The notes under the pieces: generated by a model
Databases searched by the model: none
The model's input: only the letters and a program-made list of their open reading frames with translations
What the model was told of the DNA's origin: nothing
Translations under genes and position numbers: made by a program
Assembly (NCBI RefSeq): GCF_009696605.1
Contig: NZ_VULR01000005.1
Span: 96,238 to 160,237, forward strand
From: Anaerosalibacter bizertensis
GTDB taxonomy: Bacteria; Bacillota; Clostridia; Tissierellales; Sporanaerobacteraceae
Length of the DNA stretch: 64,000 bases
Direction: 5' to 3'
Part shown: positions 25,310 through 34,321 of the stretch, piece after piece
Layout of the letters: each line of letters opens with the position of its first letter
Numbering within the stretch: the stretch's first letter is position 1

Positions 25310-26279
25310 TTAAAGCCTCCTGATCTATGGTTTTAAACTCATATCCTTGGTTTTTAAAATAGTTAATAATCTCTGGTAAAGCTTGAGCTGTAGTCTTTTT
25401 AGCCCCTGCATCATGCATAAGTATTACAACTTTGTTTTTTCCTTGAGTAGTTTGTACAAGTCTCTGTACCAGCCTATCCTTTGGAATATTATGTCCTTCA
25501 GCATCTCCATTTAAAGCATTCCAATCTACATAACCAATACCTTTATTCTTTAAAACATCTTTAAAAGGTTGTTTTTTCTGGCCAAAAGAACCTCCTGGAA
25601 ATCTAAAAGCAGCAGAATGGAAATCATCTCCCAAAATACCTTTTAAAACATTTTCACATTTATCTATATCTGATAAAAGATTGTTTACACTGCCATATAT
25701 ATATTTATAGTTATGAGAATAAGTGTGGTTTCCAATAGCATGTCCACTATTATATTCTCTTTTAATCAAATCAGAGTTTTGTTCCGCCAATGATCCAATT
25801 ACAAAAAAAGTCGCCTTCACATTACAATTATCTAATATGTCTAATATTTGAGGTGTGACAACTACAGATGGTCCGTCATCAAAGGTTAAGTATGCCACCT
25901 TCTTATTATCATTAGAAGGTTCTTTTTCCTGGTCTATAGGTTTTTCTTCTTCCTTTATTTCTTTGGCTTGTACATCTTTTTCTACTACTTCAGTATCTTT
26001 TTTTGTTTCTTCTTTTTCTTCATTATGTTTCTCTTTCTTTATTTCTTTTTCACTATTGTTTTTGATTTCCTTTTCTTTTTCAGTTTTTCTTTTTCTTTCC
26101 AACTCCAATTTTTCTTCATTTTCTGCTAATTTCTCTTCTCCATTAGTAGCCTTTGAAGTCAGTTTTTCTCCAATACTTCTCCCAATCCCAACAAACATTA
26201 TAAATACAATTAAACATAATAAAAATAATTTCATCTTTGTAAGTTCTAATTTCCTTTTAGAATTCTTTTTTCTTCTCAT
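25299..26279 (-). CDS. Membrane-anchored polysaccharide deacetylase (NodB domain)
   Basis: The 326-residue protein has one membrane helix (about residues 12-32), a Lys/Glu-rich coiled-coil linker (about 45-115) and a C-terminal NodB homology domain. Motif 1 is YLTFDDGPS, motif 2 GNHTYSHN (zinc His residues), motif 3 RFPGGSFG, and motif 5 MHDAGAKKTTAQALPEI. It would remove N-acetyl groups from peptidoglycan GlcNAc or MurNAc outside the cell, giving lysozyme resistance. The start is the ATG 6 nt after GAGGTG. It is translationally coupled to the LCP gene. Confidence 0.93.
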   Translation of the reverse strand: MRRKKNSKRKLELTKMKLFLLCLIVFIMFVGIGRSIGEKLTSKATNGEEKLAENEEKLELERKRKTEKEKEIKNNSEKEIKKEKHNEEKEETKKDTEVVEKDVQAKEIKEEEKPIDQEKEPSNDNKKVAYLTFDDGPSVVVTPQILDILDNCNVKATFFVIGSLAEQNSDLIKREYNSGHAIGNHTYSHNYKYIYGSVNNLLSDIDKCENVLKGILGDDFHSAAFRFPGGSFGQKKQPFKDVLKNKGIGYVDWNALNGDAEGHNIPKDRLVQRLVQTTQGKNKVVILMHDAGAKKTTAQALPEIINYFKNQGYEFKTIDQEALNGF

Positions 26280-26489
26280 GTTGCTCACCTCATATCCTAT
26301 TTTCTTATCTTATTATACTATACTATCTTTTTCGACTTCATAGGTTACGAAAAAATTACAAATCAAAATAAAAATAAAATAACCCAACAAATTGTTGTAT
26401 TTAAAGATTTTTTGTAATATAAATTTACTTATATATGAATTAGGTATTTATGGGTATATTATATATATAATTAGTAGAGAGGTGATAAT

Positions 26490-26939
26490 ATGTTAGCTAA
26501 AGATATTATGACAGAAAATGTAATTACAATAAAAGAAGACGATAGCGTTGAATACATAGCTAAGTTATTATTAGAATACAATATAAGTGGTTTACCAGTG
26601 GTTAATGATGAAAATGAAGTTGTAGGTATGATAACAGAAGCCGATTTAATTTATAGAAGTAAAAAATTAAAAATCCCTACACATATTGAATTGCTAGGTA
26701 GTTATATATTTTTAGAAAGTTTTAAAACCATTGAAAACCAAATAAAAAAGATGACAGCTTATAAAGCAAAGGATATGATGACAACAGATGTAATAACTGT
26801 AGATTATGAAGAAGACATTGAAGAAATAGCTTCTATTATGATAGATAAAAAAATCAATCGAGTACCTGTCCTAAAAGAAGGAAAGCTAGTAGGAATTATA
26901 AGTAGAAAAGATATTATAAAAGGTTATACTCAAAAGTAA
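26490..26939 (+). CDS. Tandem CBS-domain protein
   Basis: The 149-residue protein has CBS1 (AKDIMTENVITIKEDDSVEY, ending VVGMITEADLIYR) and CBS2 (AKDMMTTDVITVDYEEDIEE, ending VGIISRKDIIKG), joined by a ~25-residue helical insert. It is a likely nucleotide sensor with no attached catalytic domain. SD is AGGTGAT. It is one of the few plus-strand genes, and its terminator overlaps the end of the convergent ydbC-like gene. Confidence 0.9.
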   Translation: MLAKDIMTENVITIKEDDSVEYIAKLLLEYNISGLPVVNDENEVVGMITEADLIYRSKKLKIPTHIELLGSYIFLESFKTIENQIKKMTAYKAKDMMTTDVITVDYEEDIEEIASIMIDKKINRVPVLKEGKLVGIISRKDIIKGYTQK

Positions 26940-26947
26940 GACTCTTA

Positions 26948-26993
26948 AAAAGGGGATTCAGACTATACAAATAGGCTGTTCCCCTTTGTTTTT
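26948..26993 (+). terminator. Terminator after the CBS gene
   Basis: AAAGGGGATTCAG pairs with CTGTTCCCCTTT with a small bulge, followed by GTTTTTT. Confidence 0.75.
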
Positions 26994-27214
26994 TATAAAT
27001 CCATATTATTTAAAATATCTCTTAGTTCTTTTAAATCTTCTTTAGTCAATGTAATACCTTTCCCCATTTTCTCATGTTCTGGAGCCCAGTCTCTTAAATC
27101 ATACTTTGGTTCCCTATTATTCCAACTAATAAGATTTAGCTCTTTGGTCCAACCTTTAGGAGACTCTGAAATATTTCCTATATTTTTTATAATTTCATAT
27201 TTAAAATTTGCCAT
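26993..27214 (-). CDS. YdbC/PC4-like single-stranded DNA-binding protein
   Basis: The 73-residue protein has KGWTKELNLISWNNREPKYD and LRDWAPEHEKMGKGITLT, the conserved core of the bacterial YdbC/PC4 family. These proteins form dimers with a curved beta-sheet that binds single-stranded DNA and may act in transcription or repair. The full family length is present. SD is AGGAGG. It follows the lipoprotein gene by 41 bp. Confidence 0.9.
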   Translation of the reverse strand: MANFKYEIIKNIGNISESPKGWTKELNLISWNNREPKYDLRDWAPEHEKMGKGITLTKEDLKELRDILNNMDL

Positions 27215-27255
27215 AAAAAACCTCCTATACTAACTTAAAAAATACCCTATATAAC

Positions 27256-27873
27256 TTATTCCATATCATCAAAATCATCAAAACTGTCAAAAACTTTCTT
27301 TAGATTTCCTGATAGTGCATTAAAAAATTCATCATCTGAATCTATTAACCATTTATCATCTTTTTTTATCATTTTAACTTTAACTGTATTTTCAACCATT
27401 GATATATCGTCTTTACTAATCTTCTTTATAAAAGTTTCTTCCATCTTCTTTTGGAAAGCTTCTTCATCAAATTCTTTTTCTGGGTTTTCATCAAAAGCTT
27501 CCTCAAGAGCATCCATAAAAGCACCTGGAAGCAATTCTGATATAGTACTACTCATTGCTTCACCTAGATTTGGAGCTTTAATCTTTGTTTCTACAGTTGC
27601 TTTATTACCATCTACTTCTGTATTCAAAATCTCATATTCTAGTTTAGAATAAGCCTTTATCATAGCTTGCTCAAGTTCATCTTTTAACATAAAATCATCA
27701 GCATCAACCTCGTAGTCATCATCTTCTTTTAAATACTGGCTTAAATTTTCTATATTGCCATTTTTAACATCATTTAAAAAAGATTCAACAGTATCTTCAG
27801 GATTATTTTTTGTGCATCCAACTATACTAAAAGTTAATACTAAAATTAATAATACTGAAAAAGCTCTTTTCAT
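27256..27873 (-). CDS. Lipoprotein with DUF4878/DUF5105-like domain
   Basis: The 205-residue precursor has lipobox SIVGC, with lipidated Cys at residue 20. The mature protein starts KNNPEDTVESFLNDVKNGNI, the pattern of NTF2-like DUF4878/DUF5105 domains in surface lipoproteins, followed by two beta-rich halves (VDGNKATVETKIKAP and MVENTVKVKMIKKDDKWLID) and an acidic tail (FDSFDDFDDME). It is exposed outside the membrane; the function is unknown. Confidence 0.8.
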   Translation of the reverse strand: MKRAFSVLLILVLTFSIVGCTKNNPEDTVESFLNDVKNGNIENLSQYLKEDDDYEVDADDFMLKDELEQAMIKAYSKLEYEILNTEVDGNKATVETKIKAPNLGEAMSSTISELLPGAFMDALEEAFDENPEKEFDEEAFQKKMEETFIKKISKDDISMVENTVKVKMIKKDDKWLIDSDDEFFNALSGNLKKVFDSFDDFDDME

Positions 27874-27973
27874 TTAATAAACACCACCTTTTATATATTC
27901 ATAAATACCTTATACTAATTTTCTACATATTTTTCTTTTTTCCTCTTTTTATATATACCTTTTCTAGTATAGC

Positions 27974-28007
27974 AAAATAGTTAGTAATGAGCATTACTAA
28001 CTATTTT
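27974..28007 (-). terminator. Terminator of the MarR/ABC operon
   Basis: 16-bp perfect arms (AAAATAGTTAGTAATG) with a 2-nt centre, ending in TTTT on the minus strand. Confidence 0.85.
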
Positions 28008-28025
28008 TACTTAATACTTTATTTT

Positions 28026-29885
28026 TTAAGATGCTTCTACATCTTCAAATTGACTGTTGTAAAGGGAAGCGTAGAATCCATCTTTTGATATAAGTTCTTC
28101 ATGGTTACCTTGTTCTACAATATCTCCATCTTTCATAACTAAGATCAAATCTGAATCCCTTATAGTTGAAAGTCTGTGAGCAATTATAAAAGCTGTTTTT
28201 CCTTTCATAAGATTTTCTAAAGCCTTCTGTATAAGTATTTCAGTCCTAGTATCTACAGAAGATGTAGCCTCATCTAATATGAGCACTTTAGGATCTGAAA
28301 GAATTGCTCTAGCTATAGTAAGAAGTTGTTTCTGACCTTGAGATATATTGCTTGCCTCCTCATTTATAACCATGTTATAACCATCTGGCAAAGTCTTTAT
28401 AAATCTATGGGCATGGGCTAACTTTGCAGCTCTAATCACTTCTTCATCTGTAGCATCTAACCTTCCATACCTTATATTCTCCATTATAGTACCACTGAAA
28501 AGCCATGTATCTTGCAAAACCATGCCAAAATTACTTCTTAAATCATCTCTAGTAAAATCTACTATATCATGGCCATCAAGAAGTATTCTACCTCCATTTA
28601 AATCATAGAATCTCATAAGAAGTTTAACTATAGTAGTCTTACCTGCCCCTGTAGGTCCAACAATAGCAACTTTTTGCCCTGCTTTAATGGTTTGAGAGAA
28701 ATCTTTTATTATAATTTTATCGTCATCGTATCCAAATTTAACATTTTCAAAAGTTACCCTACCCTCAACTTCTCTAAGCTTAATAGGAGTTTGAGAGTTT
28801 TCTATTTCCTCTTCTTCACCTAAAAATTCAAATACCCTTTCTGCTGCTGCCATAGTAGATTGCAATACATTACTTATTTGTGCAACTTGAGTTATAGGTT
28901 GAGTAAAGCTTCTTATATATTGAATAAAGGAAAGTATATCTCCTACTTCTATAGTTTTCTTAATAGTAAGCCATCCACCTAAAATTGAAACCCCAACATA
29001 TCCTAGATTGCCAACAAAATTCATAATAGGCATCATCATTCCTGATAAAAATTGGGCTTTCCAAGCAGAATCATAAAGTTCTGTATTAATATCTTCAAAT
29101 TCTGTAACTACTTGTTCCTTGGCATTAAAAGCATTAACTATATTGTGTCCACCATATACTTCTTCTATATGCCCATTGACTTCACCAAGGGATTTTTGTT
29201 GTGCCTTAAAATATTTTTGACTCCTCTTAACTATACCCATTATTATGACCATAGATATAGGCAATATCAAAAGAGCAACAATGGTCATTTGCCAAGATAT
29301 AGATAACATCATAATAAGTATACCTATTAAAGTAGTAGTTGATGTTATTATCTGACTTAAGCTTTGATTTAGAGATTGACTGACTGTATCCACATCATTG
29401 GTAACCCTTGATAATACTTCTCCATAAGTTACTGAATCAAAATATTTAAGAGGTAATCTATTTATCTTTTGTGAGATTTCTTTTCTTAAATTATAAGATA
29501 CCTTTTGAGATACCCCAGTTACTATAAACCCTTGTATATAAGAAAATAGTGCAGACAATCCATAAAGTCCTATTAATGTTAGGATTATATTTCTTATATA
29601 TTGAAAATCAATTCCTCCAGTACCAGATACCTTCCTTATTAGTCCTTCAAATATTTTGGTTGTTGCTTTCCCAAGTATTTTAGGTCCTGCTATTGAAAAA
29701 ATTGTACTTCCTATAGCAAATATTATTACTATGATTAATTTCCATCTATATGGTTTTAAATAATCAAGAAGTTTAGAGAAGGTTCCTTTAAAATCCTTTG
29801 GTTTTTCAAACTTTCCTGCCATAGGTCCATGCCCCTTTGGACCAGGACCCATTGGACCTTTATTAGTATTATTGTTTTTACTCAT
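28026..29885 (-). CDS. ABC exporter half-transporter (subunit B)
   Basis: The 619-residue exporter subunit has six membrane helices followed by an ATPase domain. The head is Pro/Gly-rich (KGPMGPGPKGHGP). The ATPase has Walker A GPTGAGKTT, ABC signature NISQGQKQLL and Walker B VLILDEATSS, followed by the switch His. All are canonical. The start is the ATG in ATGAGTAA, 9 nt after GAGGAGG, overlapping the end of the partner gene by 8 bp. It pairs with the gene upstream as a heterodimeric multidrug exporter. Confidence 0.93.
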   Translation of the reverse strand: MSKNNNTNKGPMGPGPKGHGPMAGKFEKPKDFKGTFSKLLDYLKPYRWKLIIVIIFAIGSTIFSIAGPKILGKATTKIFEGLIRKVSGTGGIDFQYIRNIILTLIGLYGLSALFSYIQGFIVTGVSQKVSYNLRKEISQKINRLPLKYFDSVTYGEVLSRVTNDVDTVSQSLNQSLSQIITSTTTLIGILIMMLSISWQMTIVALLILPISMVIIMGIVKRSQKYFKAQQKSLGEVNGHIEEVYGGHNIVNAFNAKEQVVTEFEDINTELYDSAWKAQFLSGMMMPIMNFVGNLGYVGVSILGGWLTIKKTIEVGDILSFIQYIRSFTQPITQVAQISNVLQSTMAAAERVFEFLGEEEEIENSQTPIKLREVEGRVTFENVKFGYDDDKIIIKDFSQTIKAGQKVAIVGPTGAGKTTIVKLLMRFYDLNGGRILLDGHDIVDFTRDDLRSNFGMVLQDTWLFSGTIMENIRYGRLDATDEEVIRAAKLAHAHRFIKTLPDGYNMVINEEASNISQGQKQLLTIARAILSDPKVLILDEATSSVDTRTEILIQKALENLMKGKTAFIIAHRLSTIRDSDLILVMKDGDIVEQGNHEELISKDGFYASLYNSQFEDVEAS

Positions 29886-32133
29886 ATGCAAGTTCCTCCT
29901 CTGATAGCTGTGATAAGGCAATTTGCTTATAGACTTCACACTCTTTTAGTAGTTCTCTATGGGTTCCCATACCTACTATTTTTCCTTCATCTAAAACAAT
30001 AATCTTTTCTGCATTTTTTATTGTATTTATTCTTTGAGCCACTACCAACATAGTCCTATTTTTAATTTCTTTTTTAATCGCCTTTCTTAATAAAGCATCT
30101 GTTTTAAAATCAAGAGCTGAAAAACTATCATCAAATATAAGTACCTTTGGTTTTTTAGCCAAGGCCCTTGCAATTGAAAGTCTTTGTTTTTGGCCCCCTG
30201 ACACATTGGTTCCTCCTTGAGTTATATCAGAAGATATACCTTTTTCTTTTCCTTCTATAAATTCATTTGCTTGGGCTATTTCTATGGCTTTTAGTACATC
30301 TTCGTTGCTAGCATCAAAGTTTTTACCATACTTTAAATTACTTTCTATAGTTCCTGTAAATAGTATTCCTTTTTGAGGAACATATCCTATATTCTCTCTT
30401 AAATCAGAAAGACTAATATCTTTAATATCTACTCCATCAAAAAGAATCTTTCCACTTGTAACATCATAAAATCTAGGAATTAAGTTTATTAGAGTAGATT
30501 TACCACTTCCTGTACTACCTATAAAAGCAGTAGTCTCTCCAGGTTTTGCGGTGAAGGATATATCCTTAAGAACATGTGCTTCTGCTCCTGGATATTTAAA
30601 ACTAACATTTCTAAATTCAATTAATCCCTTTACATCACTATTAAGTTCTTTAGGTTTTTTAGGATCTATAATTGTAATATCTTCATCTAATACTTCACCT
30701 ATTCTTTGAGCTGATACTGAGGCTCTTGGAAGTATAAGAGAAATCATCGATAGCATAAGGAAAGACATAATTATCTGCATTGCATATTGCATAAATGCCA
30801 TCATATCTCCAACCTGTATATTTGCTTTATCTATTTCATGAGCCCCTACCCATACTATTAATAATGTTATAACATTCATAATAAGCATCATAGTAGGCAT
30901 CATCATAGTCATCAATCTTGAAACAAATAAATTAGTTTTAGTTAAATCTTTATTGGCATTGTCAAACTTTTCTTCTTCGGATTTCTGTGTATTGAAAGCC
31001 CTTATAACCATCATTCCATTAAGGGATTCTCTCATTACAAGATTCACCTTATCAACAAGCTTTTGAACTTTTTTAAACTTTGGCATAGCAATAGAAAATA
31101 AAGTTATTACAAGGATTAGAATACCTACAACTCCAACCCCTACTATCCACGCCATAGAAGTATTGGTATCAAGGGCCCTTATAACCCCACCAACTCCAAG
31201 TATAGGAGCATAAAATACCATTCTTAACAACAACATTACGAATAACTGTACTTGTTGTATATCATTGGTGCTTCTAGTTATTAAAGAAGCAGTTGAAAAA
31301 TTATCAAATTCTGCATCTGAAAAAGAAGTAACCTTTTTAAATACCTTATCCCTTAAATCTCTACCAAGGGAAGCTGAAACTTTTGCAGCTATAAAACCTA
31401 CAATTACTGAAGCTACCATTCCTATTAAAGCAATGAGCAACATTTTTCCACCTGTAGATAATATATAATTAGATTGAACCTTATCTATATCCATTCCTAT
31501 AGCTTCATATTCAACCTTTATATAGTTTATAGCAGACTGAGTTATTATAGTATCTGGAATATTTTTAAATTGTTTATCTATTTCACCCTTTAAAGTTTTA
31601 AATTGTTCCTTAGGTAAACTTTTAATTACCATAAAAGGATCAGTACCTTCAGGCAATTTTTCAAAAGGATTTTCTATCTTATTGTCTTTTCCAGAAACAA
31701 CACCTTGGGGCATTCCTTTTTCTATACTGTATTTAGTAAGTATAGCCTTTCCTAAAAAAGAGTTCATTTTTTCAATATCTTCTTTATTAGATGTATCTAA
31801 TATATATAAGCTTTCACTTTCTAATGCTTCATACTTCTTAGAATAATCATTGTATTCATCTTTAGTTAAATTCTCTTTACTTATGATTTTATAGTTATTA
31901 TCTATCAAACTATTTTCTTCTTCATTTAAAAATAGCTTTATCTTTTCCATTTCTCCAGCTCTGATTACCTCTGGTACAGCATTATCTATTCCATTTTGCT
32001 GTATACCTATATTAACTATATTTGACATATAATCAGGAAGAGCAAGATCTGTCATAGCTTGAGCTAATAAGAGAACTATTATTATCAATATAGATATAGT
32101 GAAAGGTTTTAGCTCCTTTAAAATATTTTTCAT
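29878..32133 (-). CDS. ABC exporter half-transporter with enlarged first loop (subunit A)
   Basis: The 751-residue subunit is larger than usual (~580) because about 170 residues (roughly 55-225) lie between TM1 and TM2, a predicted extracytoplasmic domain. Its ATPase domain has Walker A GSTGSGKST and signature NVSGGQKQRLS. Walker B ends VLIFDDSFSALD, so the catalytic Glu is replaced by Asp, marking the degenerate ATP site of a heterodimeric exporter. SD is GGGAGGA. The gene is preceded by a marR gene, so drug induction is plausible. Confidence 0.93.
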   Translation of the reverse strand: MKNILKELKPFTISILIIIVLLLAQAMTDLALPDYMSNIVNIGIQQNGIDNAVPEVIRAGEMEKIKLFLNEEENSLIDNNYKIISKENLTKDEYNDYSKKYEALESESLYILDTSNKEDIEKMNSFLGKAILTKYSIEKGMPQGVVSGKDNKIENPFEKLPEGTDPFMVIKSLPKEQFKTLKGEIDKQFKNIPDTIITQSAINYIKVEYEAIGMDIDKVQSNYILSTGGKMLLIALIGMVASVIVGFIAAKVSASLGRDLRDKVFKKVTSFSDAEFDNFSTASLITRSTNDIQQVQLFVMLLLRMVFYAPILGVGGVIRALDTNTSMAWIVGVGVVGILILVITLFSIAMPKFKKVQKLVDKVNLVMRESLNGMMVIRAFNTQKSEEEKFDNANKDLTKTNLFVSRLMTMMMPTMMLIMNVITLLIVWVGAHEIDKANIQVGDMMAFMQYAMQIIMSFLMLSMISLILPRASVSAQRIGEVLDEDITIIDPKKPKELNSDVKGLIEFRNVSFKYPGAEAHVLKDISFTAKPGETTAFIGSTGSGKSTLINLIPRFYDVTSGKILFDGVDIKDISLSDLRENIGYVPQKGILFTGTIESNLKYGKNFDASNEDVLKAIEIAQANEFIEGKEKGISSDITQGGTNVSGGQKQRLSIARALAKKPKVLIFDDSFSALDFKTDALLRKAIKKEIKNRTMLVVAQRINTIKNAEKIIVLDEGKIVGMGTHRELLKECEVYKQIALSQLSEEELAYE

Positions 32134-32177
32134 AATTTTCCTCCCTACATTAATTTAATCGATTTTTATTAATTATT

Positions 32178-32621
32178 CTACTGCATATCAAGAGCATTAT
32201 TCAGATTGTCTCTCATTTGTATAAAAAGCCTTCTAAGAATTATCTTCTCCTCAGTTGTTATATTTTCAAAACATTCCTTCTGGACTTTATTCATTACTTT
32301 AGTTGCCTCGTTACACAATTTTCTTCCCTTTTCAGTAATATATACCCTAATTATCCTCTGATCCAATTCATCTTTTCTACGTTCTACTATTCCTTCTTTT
32401 TCCATTCTCTTTAACATTACAGTTATAGTAGATGGTTTAACTTGCAGTTTTTCTGCCAATTCACTCTGACTTTGCCCACCTTCTTTATTTAAAATAAAAA
32501 GCATAGGCGGTTGCCCAGGATAAATACCTACTTCTTCAAGAAGTACATGGGTACGATAATAGTGAAGCCTTAATATTTCTAAAAATATAAAGTATAATGA
32601 ATCCTTATCTATATTATCCAT
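32178..32621 (-). CDS. MarR family transcriptional regulator
   Basis: The 147-residue winged-helix regulator has SQSELAEKLQVKPSTITVML as recognition helix region and RRKDELDQRIIRVYITEKG as wing. It probably represses the downstream ABC exporter and itself. The start is the ATG 7 nt after GGAGGT; an ATG inside that SD is rejected. A palindrome in its own promoter fits autoregulation. Confidence 0.92.
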   Translation of the reverse strand: MDNIDKDSLYFIFLEILRLHYYRTHVLLEEVGIYPGQPPMLFILNKEGGQSQSELAEKLQVKPSTITVMLKRMEKEGIVERRKDELDQRIIRVYITEKGRKLCNEATKVMNKVQKECFENITTEEKIILRRLFIQMRDNLNNALDMQ

Positions 32622-32658
32622 GAAAATTACCTCCATTTATTTAGTTAGCCGTCTAAAT

Positions 32659-32699
32659 ATATGATATATAATCATATCACCATCTTATATCATAGTCAA
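32659..32699 (-). promoter_or_regulatory. marR-ABC promoter with palindromic operator
   Basis: TTGACT (32694-32699) and TATGAT (32671-32676) are 17 bp apart on the minus strand. The -10 is inside the palindrome ATATGAT-ATATA-ATCATAT (32659-32677), a position where a bound MarR dimer would block RNA polymerase. Confidence 0.6.
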
Positions 32700-32763
32700 T
32701 AGAAAGTTTATTATTATAAATTGTTTTTTATGTTAGGCTGCTAAGTATTATTATAGAAAAAAT

Positions 32764-32800
32764 AAAAGGATTAGGTTAAATAATGTAACCTAATCCTTTT
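32764..32800 (-). terminator. Terminator after nitroreductase
   Basis: 15-bp perfect arms (AAAAGGATTAGGTTA) with a 7-nt loop. Confidence 0.88.
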
Positions 32801-32817
32801 ATAATAATTGAGTTAAT

Positions 32818-33591
32818 TTATAAAATTTCACCTTTCCAATTTTCCAAAGCTTTTTTTACAGAACGAGCCATCTCTATGGAAAAATCTGCTCCAGTTTTTT
32901 GAAAATACATGAATTGGCCAAAGTTTTCTACATTAAGTTTATCATAATCCATATGACCTCTATTTTTAAACATTTCTTCAAAATCTTCTTTTTTAAGCCT
33001 TTTATATTTTTCATCAAATACTATATATCTAATGCCGAATCTTTCTCTATGAACCCTTTCAAAATCCTCTGGATAATATCCCATTGGCAAAAGTGCTATA
33101 GGAAATGTCCATTTAGGCAATCCAAATATTTCTCTATGGATTTCATAGTTTTCCATTATATCTCCAATATAACAAGAACCTATTTCTAAAGATTCTGCAG
33201 CTATTACAGCATTTTGTGCTGCTATTAAGGCATCACTACAAGCTAAAAACAAATCAGCTTCTTCTGGACCATTATATACTATATCCTTTTCTTCGCACAT
33301 TTTTTTCACATTGCAATAATCATAATAATCAAACCATCTTTGCATATCAGCTAAAAATAATAATATTATTGGAGCTTTAGCAATAAAATCCTGATTATCA
33401 CAAGTTCTACTAAGTTTTTTCTTCGTTTCTTCATCTTTTATAACTATTATGGAATAAAGTTGCATATTCCCAGCAGTAGGCGCTTTCATAGCACTTTTAA
33501 GTATAGTCTCTAAGTCTTCTTCTCTAATATCTAAATCTTTATATCTCCTAAGAGATACTCTTTCTTCTAAGGTTTTAATGACATGATTCAT
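32818..33591 (-). CDS. Nitroreductase family protein (NfsA-like length)
   Basis: The 257-residue FMN oxidoreductase begins NHVIKTLEERVSLRRYKDLD. It has MKAPTAGNMQLYSIIVIKDE and later ESLEIGSCYIGDIMENYEIH. The C-terminal extension (RERFGIRYIVFDEKYKRLKK) resembles the NADPH nitroreductase/FMN reductase subgroup. It probably reduces nitro compounds or quinones. The start is the ATG after GGGGAAG; 18 upstream in-frame codons lack an SD. It is not coupled to the next nitroreductase, since a repeat with a terminator lies between them. Confidence 0.88.
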   Translation of the reverse strand: MNHVIKTLEERVSLRRYKDLDIREEDLETILKSAMKAPTAGNMQLYSIIVIKDEETKKKLSRTCDNQDFIAKAPIILLFLADMQRWFDYYDYCNVKKMCEEKDIVYNGPEEADLFLACSDALIAAQNAVIAAESLEIGSCYIGDIMENYEIHREIFGLPKWTFPIALLPMGYYPEDFERVHRERFGIRYIVFDEKYKRLKKEDFEEMFKNRGHMDYDKLNVENFGQFMYFQKTGADFSIEMARSVKKALENWKGEIL

Positions 33592-33652
33592 ATTAACTTC
33601 CCCTTTATTTTGGGTTATATACTTTAATATTATATTTCCAATCATTGTATAC

Positions 33653-33738
33653 TACTCTTCTACATAATCCTTCTATTCCCTTTTTAAATATAAAAATAAT
33701 CTGAGTAATATAATATTGTTTTACCCAGATTATTTTTT
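33653..33738 (-). repeat. Intergenic repeat, copy A (divergent)
   Basis: On the minus strand it consists of a terminator hairpin (arms AAAAATAATCTGGGTAA and near-complement) followed by TTTTTA, then a conserved motif AGGGAATAGAAGGATTATG ending TAGAAGAGTA. Copies B (about 37.97 kb) and C (about 41.34 kb) have the same two-part build. Here the hairpin terminates the 169-residue nitroreductase gene. Confidence 0.6.
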
Positions 33739-33757
33739 ACTAAATATTAATCTTAAT

Positions 33758-34267
33758 TTAGTATTTATCGTAACTTACAATTTCATTAAGTTCTTTTCTC
33801 GGTCTTTGAGATGGGGATTCTGAAGGATATCCTAATGGAGTTATGGATACTACTCTTACATCTTCCGGAATGTCTAATATATCTTTAACTTTATTTTCAT
33901 CAAAACTACCTAACCAACAAGTTCCCAGTCCTTGTTCATATGCTTCTAATATCATATATGCTGTAGCAATAGATAGGTCAACTGTGTAGCGTGGTTGCCC
34001 ACATTTCATAACTCCACTTGCTTCTGTACCACAGCAGACTAAAATTATTGGAGCTTCTCCAACAAATGGTTGCTTAATGGCCTCATTAGTAAGTTTTTCT
34101 CTTAGTTTTGAATCCTTTACAACTATGAACCTCCATTCTTGTAAGTTCTTTGCAGATGGGGAAAGTCTAGCAGCTTCCAGTACCTTTAATAACTTTTCCT
34201 CTTCTACAGGTTTACTACTATACTTTCTTATACTCCTTCTCCCTTTTATTGCAGATAAAACATCCAT
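33758..34267 (-). CDS. Nitroreductase family protein
   Basis: The 169-residue small nitroreductase shows [40 protein letters not shown] and [20 protein letters not shown], which belong to the compact nitroreductase subgroup common in clostridia. It is a homodimeric FMN enzyme; the substrate is unknown. SD is GGGGG. It lies 54 bp downstream of the second ABC exporter pair and could be cotranscribed with it. Confidence 0.9.
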   Translation of the reverse strand: MDVLSAIKGRRSIRKYSSKPVEEEKLLKVLEAARLSPSAKNLQEWRFIVVKDSKLREKLTNEAIKQPFVGEAPIILVCCGTEASGVMKCGQPRYTVDLSIATAYMILEAYEQGLGTCWLGSFDENKVKDILDIPEDVRVVSITPLGYPSESPSQRPRKELNEIVSYDKY

Positions 34268-34321
34268 TAAATATACCCCCTTATGTTTAATTATATAAAA
34301 AAGTGGAAATTTTTAAATCCA

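Noticed and set aside
25855..26343. 162-codon plus-strand frame over the polysaccharide deacetylase
   Set aside because: It mirrors the Lys/Glu linker of the minus-strand gene (giving Ser/Phe runs) and has no SD or family match.
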